Part shown: positions 8,392 to 14,000 of the stretch, one piece after another | Layout of the letters: each line of letters opens with the position of its first letter | How positions within the stretch are numbered: the stretch's first letter is position 1 | NCBI GenBank assembly: GCA_009760855.2 | Contig: WPIO01000027.1 | Span: 2,456,001-2,470,000 of the forward strand | Reading direction: 5' to 3' | DNA: 14,000 nucleotides | Origin: Cristatella mucedo | Lineage: Eukaryota > Bryozoa > Phylactolaemata > Cristatellidae | The notes under the pieces: model-generated | Seen by the model: the letters and a program-made list of their open reading frames with translations, nothing else | Databases searched by the model: none | What the model was told of the DNA's origin: nothing | Position numbers and translations under genes: made by a program

Positions 8392-10842
8392 CTACAGACA
8401 GAGGTATGCAGCTGAGGCATAGACAGGCCTGAGTGGATAGTAGGCCGCTGGCCAGTTGAATGGAAAATGCATGGAATGGCCTCAGGATGACATCTGATGA
8501 TCGGCCGGCAGTGCTGATACAGCTGTATACATATAAACAACGCTGATACAGGCTACAGCCGTAAGCACACAGCATAAGTGTAATGATGACGTCGGACAGG
8601 TCAAAGTAATGGGTGAAAAGCAACAGTCTGCTAAAGACAGGTTGTAACTGGCAGTCGCGAACTAGCACTTCATGCCAGCCAGTCAGGGTGTTCGGTGCCC
8701 CTTAATGCCACAATCCCACTTCCGCACATTGCCTTGACACCCCTTAGTAATTCCTGCTTTGCACCAGCACGAACCTGACCTAGCCACCATCCTCGAGCGT
8801 TACACCTTCGCTCTCGTGATGCTTGCTAGCTAATGGTCGGTGGCAACCTCATAGACTCTTCCAATCCTCCACCTATCAAAGCACATCTTACCACTTAGTG
8901 GCCCTCTTGCTTTCTTGCATCCATCGTCACTTCGCACACTCCTTACAGTTTGTCACACACATTTTTCAGTGATCGGGGCATAAACCTACTCTTTCCTGAT
9001 ACCTCGTGATCTGCTGACCTGTTGGCTCCAAAAAACGTGTAGACAGAATAAAATTTACATGAAGGTTGATTTGCTCATTCTAACTCTACAATTGTCAATG
9101 AGCCTCTGCTAATCGCCCAACATTTTTTATTGTTTACATTCTTCGGAGATCAAGTGCATTTAGGATTCATGCACTTGCAAAAATGATGCATTCCAATCAG
9201 CCTGAGGTGAGTCTGGAAACAGTCTCAAATTGGAGACCAGAGCACTGTTCACTTACACGTTCCTTGGCTTGGGGCCATGCCCGTGGCAGGACACAAACAG
9301 CCATGTTGATACCATCTAAGTATGGCCTACTAAAAGATATATCAATATTGACATTTACAGATAAGTTAGCCAACAGGGTAATCTCGACTTTTGTGTGGTG
9401 GCAATGCACGACCCACTCACTCAGTAAAGACCCGGTAAATTGCAGGTAGGCAAACAAGCTCTTGGTGCTCGTTGACTATGCTATGCTTCTGGATATTTTG
9501 ACTTCTCCGCCAGCACATACAAGAGTGAGAAACTCTGCTGCTGGATCAAAAATGCAGTCTTCACACATTCATAAATCTCACAGGCAGAAACCATATGCTA
9601 GATCCATGCTTCAGTCGGACTGAATCGGTAATAACAAGAGCCACAGAGAACGATGTCAAGAAAGCCCTGAACGGTGTAATAAGAAGAACACACCCAGCCA
9701 TCTCTGAGTCACTGCATCCCAATATATGCAACGCAGGTAACTACGTATGCAAAAACGTAGTTAGAAGCTATTTTTAGGAGCTATAAAAAATATAATTCAC
9801 TAGGCTCTAGAAAAATTGTAAAGCAAAAACTGAAGAATTTTATAATATCCACTTTTACTACATACAGTAAAACAGAAGCAGTTGCAACACGGAATAAGTC
9901 AGGGTGATTAAATTAAAACACTCGAGAACGCCATTCTTTTTTCACGGTTTCACTTCCTCTTTCATGCCAATGCTATTGTGTCTGGATGGCCTGTCGAGGC
10001 TTCTTTGGATTCTCCACAAAGCTTTTATTTGTAGATGAACAAAGTCTGCTTGAAGGGGAAAACAGTGGAGAACAATTTTGGGAGTAAAAAGAGCCGCAGC
10101 AGTGCCATCATTCTGTCGAAGGAAAGTACGGCAAATACAAAAATAATATTCCATCCAAAACACTATATCAAACTGAATGTCAAGCACCTCTGAAGAAGTA
10201 GGGATAATTCAAATCATTTGAGAGCCAGTCGTCGATCTACTGCAGCAGTAGAGATAGGAGGACTTTGGACTTTGAGGTAGATGGGCTTTGAGGCTAGTGA
10301 AGGCCATTAACAGTCTATCGCTAGCTTCACCATGAAGGTGACTTGACAGAGAGAAATTGCTGAACACGGATACAGTAATTTCTGTTTGATACCGCTTGAG
10401 CTAATGAGATCGGTATGCTTATGTGTGCTACTTTTCTAGAGCTTTTAGGCTTTGCAGTCTGAACTTGTCCACGTTTTCAGCCCCGGCTAGTTTCGGTCCA
10501 CCAGAGAACTTCAAAGTGGATTTCAGACATGCATGCACTGACGTAGTACAGCATCGGTAATGCCTTTTGTATAGATGCAAGCACCACATCGAAACATCTG
10601 TGATCGGTAAATTAAGTAAATGTCACACTCCGGATTCAAGTCTTACAGCATGCAAGACTTGAAGCCAAGGAGCCAGAAACATAAACGAGACCAGTACGGC
10701 ATAGAAATTCAAATGTCAGCCAGATTGGTAGCTTATCTCTGCTGCAGAATCTCGATTTGAGCGAAAGAATATGTGATCAGCAAGGTGGTGCACCCAGTGG
10801 TGCATTTTCATCCCATGCGAATCGTCATTGTCAATCACTTAC
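8392..10842. other. 2.4 kb without a firm feature (presumed upstream intron)
   Basis: No repeat family or exon is certain. A plus-strand frame at 9595-9777 (60 codons) contains ATENDVKKALNGVIRRTHPA and is followed by a GTAACT donor-like site at 9737, but has no convincing acceptor. An 8-bp perfect hairpin, TAACTACG/CGTAGTTA, lies at 9738-9763. 9775-9905 is AT-rich. Sequence near 10556-10580 (GGTAATGCCTTTTGTATA) weakly resembles the LINE copy 1 3' UTR (GGTAATGCTTTTTATACA near 843). Confidence 0.4.
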
Positions 10843-10911
10843 AAGTAAGTCGCCGAGGTGCTGAAGAGGCGCAAACCAAAGCCTAAGCATTGCTACGTTT
10901 CGGAGCCCCAA
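10843..10911 (-). CDS. Possible upstream exon of the same minus-strand gene
   Basis: A textbook donor, GACTTACTT|GTAAGTG, ends a 23-codon open stretch on the minus strand that includes RLWFAPLQHLGDLL. If its end is spliced to the exon at 8391 the phase (0) agrees and the junction reads LGDLL-VVMED. The acceptor I would use (GTGCCTCAG before TTG) has a poor pyrimidine tract, and an in-frame stop lies just upstream. It may therefore be chance. The boundary and the assignment to this gene are inference. Confidence 0.25.
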
Positions 10912-11304
10912 CTGAGGCACAGCTGCTCGGCTCCCACTTCAGCTCGCTTCTGCTCGGATTTGCGAAAACTGTGCCCAAAAGAGGTGTGAGACTGGCAAGT
11001 GGCCAGGGCAGGTGGTCAGAGTCGCCTACGAGGCGGCTGGCGCCAGTGTCTACGTGCTGCCAGGCCAGACCAGAATCTCTCTCCTTCTCATGCAGAAGAG
11101 CAAGTGCCAGCAGCTGCTGCACTAGCAGCAGTGCAGGGCTCAACAAAGGCCGTGGATTTTCGCATGCCCGGCTGTAGCTGTATGCCTACAAGTGTGCCAC
11201 GCCTGTGGTGGGTGAGTCAGCATGCAATGAGTGCTTACCAAGCAGATAAGACATACACACTGAGAAGCAGGTACAGACGCATGCACCACTTCAATTCAGG
11301 CGTG
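10912..11304. other. GC-richer stretch with open frames on both strands, no gene assigned
   Basis: Both strands stay open for 80-100 codons around 10883-11177. That comes with higher GC and CAG/CTG words rather than any recognised protein. On the minus strand a piece LLALALLHEKERDSGLAWQH could be exon-like, but its splice sites are weak. Confidence 0.3.
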
Positions 11305-11394
11305 TAGCCAGGAATAGTTTCTGAGCAAATAAACCTTGAACTTGGCAAGTAGCCAGGAATTTTGTCTGCCAGGATAAACCTTGCCCTTGAGTGA
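11305..11394. repeat. 45-bp imperfect tandem duplication
   Basis: Copies 11305-11349 and 11350-11394 both start TAGCCAGGAAT and share ATAAACCTTG, with about two thirds of positions identical overall. There are only two units. Divergence implies an old local duplication. Confidence 0.65.
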
Positions 11395-12178
11395 GTGTTA
11401 CCGAGAGGCCACACCCAGCTTAACCAACCTAGAGCAATTGTGCTTCCTTCTGAATAAATTCGGTTCACCCGAAATAAATTGGTTGGGCGAGATGCCGGCC
11501 AGAGGTCTCGTAGATGCATTCTCTTACTTTAGCTGCACTGCAGATGAAGCAATAATGATTACTTACTGACTGGCAGTGCTCACTGAATTCTCAATTAATT
11601 TGCATACAAAAATCGGTGGTTGCCAAGAAGCAGTAGTTGTGAGAGCTTGGTGAATAGCTCTTGTATCTTAGTGAAAAGATTATGTTCATTTGGCCCCACT
11701 GCGATGTCTGTCTAGAGCAACCATGATTGAGATTAAGCTGCACGTTCCAATCCTTGGGCTATCTACGGTTAGTATTCGTACATCACTACTGCTCAGCAGA
11801 CTATCGAGATTCACTTAAGAAAAAATTAATGTTCTATCGACTCGGTGGGCTGGAGAGGGGCTCTGAAACTTCAGTTCCCACCTTAAGGGATCGAATAGGA
11901 GCACTCGAGGTGCACTGTACGGCTGCGCCACCTCTTCAGCTCCCCTCACAGCAAGCCGGCGGAAAGGCAGGTGTGGAGGCAGTCATTGAAGCTGCATACT
12001 GAAGGTATGCCAAGAATCAGGCCTATTCAGGCCTTTCATATCCATAAAACACGGCAGCTTCTAATATAAATAAATTATTTGTATACTGCTTCTGAAACCC
12101 TACGAGCCAACGGAGCACTGCCGAGAAAAGCTCCTAAGCCTAAAACAAAACAAAAATCTAAAACAAACCTGCGCATTT

Positions 12179-12181
<3 letters not shown>
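11395..12181. other. Region without a supported gene
   Basis: An open plus-strand frame (11727-12002) ends with a GC-richer stretch including VPTLRDRIGALEVHC, followed by an AATAAA at 12069-12074 in AT-rich sequence. No splice acceptor, family motif or upstream gene supports it, so I do not call it a gene. Confidence 0.4.

Positions 12182-12212
<31 letters not shown>
12182..12212. repeat. (AG)n microsatellite, 31 bases
   Basis: Pure AG/GA run. It lies about 830 bases from the much longer (CT)n run at 13047-13173, which is the same motif on the opposite strand. Confidence 0.98.
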
Positions 12213-12216
<4 letters not shown>

Positions 12217-12300
12217 GTTCCGTTGAGGTAATATGCAAACGTCTTATTACCATCATTATTGTTAATTATTATTAAACATGTGACACTCGATTTGAAAGAA

Positions 12301-12369
12301 CTTGAAGCTCTACACCCTAAGACCTTAAGCAAGCTGTCCAGGGGCATCTTTAGACCCGCCTGAAATTTT
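12301..12369. repeat. Dispersed motif repeat, copy 1
   Basis: The segment begins CTTGAAGCTCTACACCCTAA and ends with CATCTTTAGACCCGCCTGAA then ATTTT. It resembles 12740-12803 at both ends, so the two are copies of one unit of about 65-70 bases lying either side of the tRNA-like element. Confidence 0.55.
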
Positions 12370-12414
12370 CCACCTCCACCTAGACAGCCACCCAGGGAGC
12401 CTAAAGCTACATAT

Positions 12415-12485
12415 TGGGCCGTGATAGCCCAGGAGGTAAGGTGCTCACTCTTCATGACAGAGGTCGTGGGTTCGAATCATGCAGT
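12415..12485 (+). mobile_element. tRNA-like SINE head (or decayed tRNA pseudogene)
   Basis: An A-box-like ATAGCCCAGGAGGTAAGG at 12424-12441 and a B-box GGTTCGAATC at 12469-12478 sit at the spacing of a tRNA gene. CTCTTCATGACAGAG lies at the anticodon-arm position and could pair as CTCT...AGAG. The T-stem is poorly paired (GTGGG against CATGC) and I see no intact acceptor stem, so this is not a working tRNA. No LINE-like 3' tail follows, unlike the SINE at 7751-7876. It may be a different SINE family whose body extends to the right. Confidence 0.6.
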
Positions 12486-12739
12486 TGGGTGATCCTTTAT
12501 TGCCAATTGCAAGTGGTAGTGATGGCAGATAAGGCTCGTCCATTCAAAAGAGGCTGTTAAATCAGCTAAGACTTTTCTTACATACCGAAGGCATGCCTCC
12601 TGCAAGGCTACCATCCACCCCCAACTGTAAAAACATTGGCACTCTTCTGAGAAACACACTGAATCTTCAAGCCTGGTGTCAGCCTTTGATAGACTGTTCT
12701 GCCATATCAAAAAGTTGTGCTGCCCCATTTGTGGGAGAG
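12486..12739. other. Sequence after the tRNA-like head
   Basis: About 250 bases that could be the body of the SINE begun at 12415. No second copy exists in the window for comparison, so the extent is unknown. No gene is seen. Confidence 0.35.
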
Positions 12740-12803
12740 CTTGAAGCTCAACGCCTACCGTGAGCTACCTATAAGCATATTTAGACGTCGGTTTAAAAGA
12801 AAT
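12740..12803. repeat. Dispersed motif repeat, copy 2
   Basis: It starts CTTGAAGCTCAACGCCTACC and ends CATATTTAGACGTCGGTTTA then AAAGAAATT, matching copy 1 (12301-12369) at both ends with a diverged middle. Confidence 0.5.
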
Positions 12804-12862
12804 TACTCAGCGAGCATCGGTGAGCCTGAAGCGGCAAAGCACCAAAGGCACACAGCCAAGCG

Positions 12863-12890
12863 ATCTCTTTAGACACGTCTAGAAATAATT
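12863..12890. repeat. Dispersed motif repeat, partial copy 3
   Basis: Only the end motif is present: TCTCTTTAGACACGTCTAGA followed by AATAATT. A weaker related piece (AGCTCTTTAGTGACTTTAAA) follows at once. Confidence 0.5.
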
Positions 12891-12995
12891 AGCTCTTTAG
12901 TGACTTTAAAAAAATTGCTTGCCTCTTTCAAAAAATTAAAGCCTCCTTTAGAAACAGAACCTAAAAGTGCTCACCAAAAGCATGCCAATCCCACA

Positions 12996-13022
12996 GCCTC
13001 TTTAACCACATCTAAATAAAAT
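12996..13022. repeat. Dispersed motif repeat, partial copy 4
   Basis: GCCTCTTTAACCACATCTAA followed by ATAAAAT matches the end motif of the other copies. It ends about 25 bases before the (CT)n tract. Confidence 0.45.
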
Positions 13023-13043
13023 CGCCCCCTCCAAGAGAAACAC

Positions 13044-13178
<135 letters not shown>

Positions 13179-13201
13179 GCCACACATCTGGGCCTCCTTC
13201 T

Positions 13202-13224
13202 GGGGGGGGGGGGCAGCCCCCCCC
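13202..13224. repeat. G12-CAG-C8 inverted homopolymer run
   Basis: Twelve G (13202-13213), then CAG, then eight C (13217-13224). The arms could pair as a hairpin with almost no loop. It sits 28 bases after the (CT)n tract. Confidence 0.95.
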
Positions 13225-13356
13225 ACACCTTTCCCTAACAATACATCGTCGTATATCTATGAACGGCAATGTGATTCCTGCTATGGCCACTATACCCATA
13301 GGAGTAAGAACAACCTTACGATTTTATAGAGGTATATGCACTGTGAAAAGAGTGTG

Positions 13357-13383
13357 TATATATATATATACATATATATATAT
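13357..13383. repeat. (TA)n microsatellite
   Basis: 27 bases of TA repeat broken by a single C at 13371. Short and common in animal DNA. Confidence 0.95.
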
Positions 13384-14000
13384 CGGAAAACGTTATGATA
13401 CGTGTATTTGGTTTAGGGTTTAAGTACACCTAGTCTAAGCACAGTGCCCGTAGCAGAAACCATACTTTTCAAACATATACGTCAGCATTAGCTGAGCTCT
13501 CATGCTTACTGGCTTGCTTCAATTCAATGCATACTTTGTTTTTACCACGGCAGTAGCAATTCAAAATTTCCTAACAGTATCTGAATACCTAGGGCTGGCC
13601 ACGGACGGTAAAGCTCTAAAGCAATCCAGGCTTCCCAGAGTTGCCCAAGCTCGACTCTGCTTGCACCTGCAAAAATAAATGCAAGTGGCTTGCAAACTAG
13701 CCTTGTCACATTAGTTCACTCGAAAATAGCAGACTGCTGCCCGGGATGAGCAGCAGACCACATCCTTCTACAGGAACGAAGGCTGCTTCCGTAAGAAATC
13801 ACCTCTGACACCTACGGTGAGTCATGTCCCGGGAGTTTTTCCAACAATTGCTTGTGGCCCTTGAGCTATGCCTGGGATGTCTGGACCGTCCAGAATGATG
13901 AGGCGCATCATTTGCTAATCCTTCTGGCGGTGCGAGCTGGCTAAGCTCAGAGCGAGTCCGAATTCAGTTCTATTTGGACTGTTGGGCTACCGAAAGCAGC
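13384..14000. other. Right-hand end of the window, no gene assigned
   Basis: No repeat is recognised. A plus-strand open stretch at 13730-13864 (44 codons, no Met) contains a possible 43-base exon, 13774-13816, with acceptor CATCCTTCTACAG and donor CTACG|GTGAGT. It encodes NEGCFRKKSPLTPT. Nothing joins it to another exon here, so I do not call it as coding. Confidence 0.4.

Noticed and set aside
9183-9220. ATG followed by a GTGAGT donor as a first coding exon
   Set aside because: It has only eight codons and no promoter or partner exon. A donor-like hexamer is expected by chance in this length.
11727-12002. Terminal exon with AATAAA downstream
   Set aside because: There is no splice acceptor, no family motif and no upstream gene. 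AATAAA is frequent in AT-rich sequence.
12415-12485. Functional tRNA gene
   Set aside because: The T-stem is mispaired and no acceptor stem can be drawn. Only the A-box and B-box resemblance remains.

Overview
This window looks like nuclear DNA of an animal, most likely an invertebrate. It has no bacterial-style gene packing. It holds small exons with GT-AG borders separated by long introns, three copies of one non-LTR retrotransposon with (ATT)n tails, a tRNA-derived SINE, a Tc1/mariner-type DNA element with TA target duplications, and very long (CA)n and (CT)n microsatellites. Repeat content of this style is common in ticks, other arthropods, molluscs and lancelets. I cannot fix the phylum from the sequence alone.

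Layout, left to right. 1-700 has no gene I can support. 705-935 is a short 3' end of the LINE. 983-1797 is an 815-bp non-autonomous DNA transposon. 2455-2727 is an exon on the minus strand, followed by a (CA)78 tract (2853-3008). 3440-4333 is a longer LINE copy with one frameshift, and 4803-5205 is a decayed third copy. A (CA)52 tract lies at 6194-6297. Then three more minus-strand exons follow at 7454-7636, 8000-8083 and 8203-8391, with a plus-strand SINE between two of them. 8392-12180 is mostly without recognisable content, apart from one weak exon candidate (10843-10911) and a 45-bp tandem duplication. 12182-13173 holds a (GA)n tract, a tRNA-like SINE head, a dispersed motif repeat and a (CT)63 tract. 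13174-14000 holds a G12/C8 inverted run, a (TA)n tract and unexplained sequence.

The only gene with good support is on the minus strand. It is read from high to low coordinates as exons 8391-8203, 8083-8000, 7636-7454 and 2727-2455. All four are multiples of three, phase 0 at both ends, with plausible splice sites, and together they give 243 codons. The second and third exons and the start and end of the fourth look like coiled coil. The first exon (63 residues) is not obviously a coil and may be a small folded region. I do not recognise the protein. The gene probably extends beyond both outer exons. Every LINE and SINE copy here lies in the opposite orientation to this gene.

The most interesting relationship is between the SINE and the LINE: the last ~45 bases of the SINE resemble the 3' tail of the LINE, which suggests that the LINE machinery moved the SINE. 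I found no convincing undescribed gene system. The unidentified coiled-coil gene and the ~25-base motif repeated around the tRNA-like SINE are the parts I can explain least.
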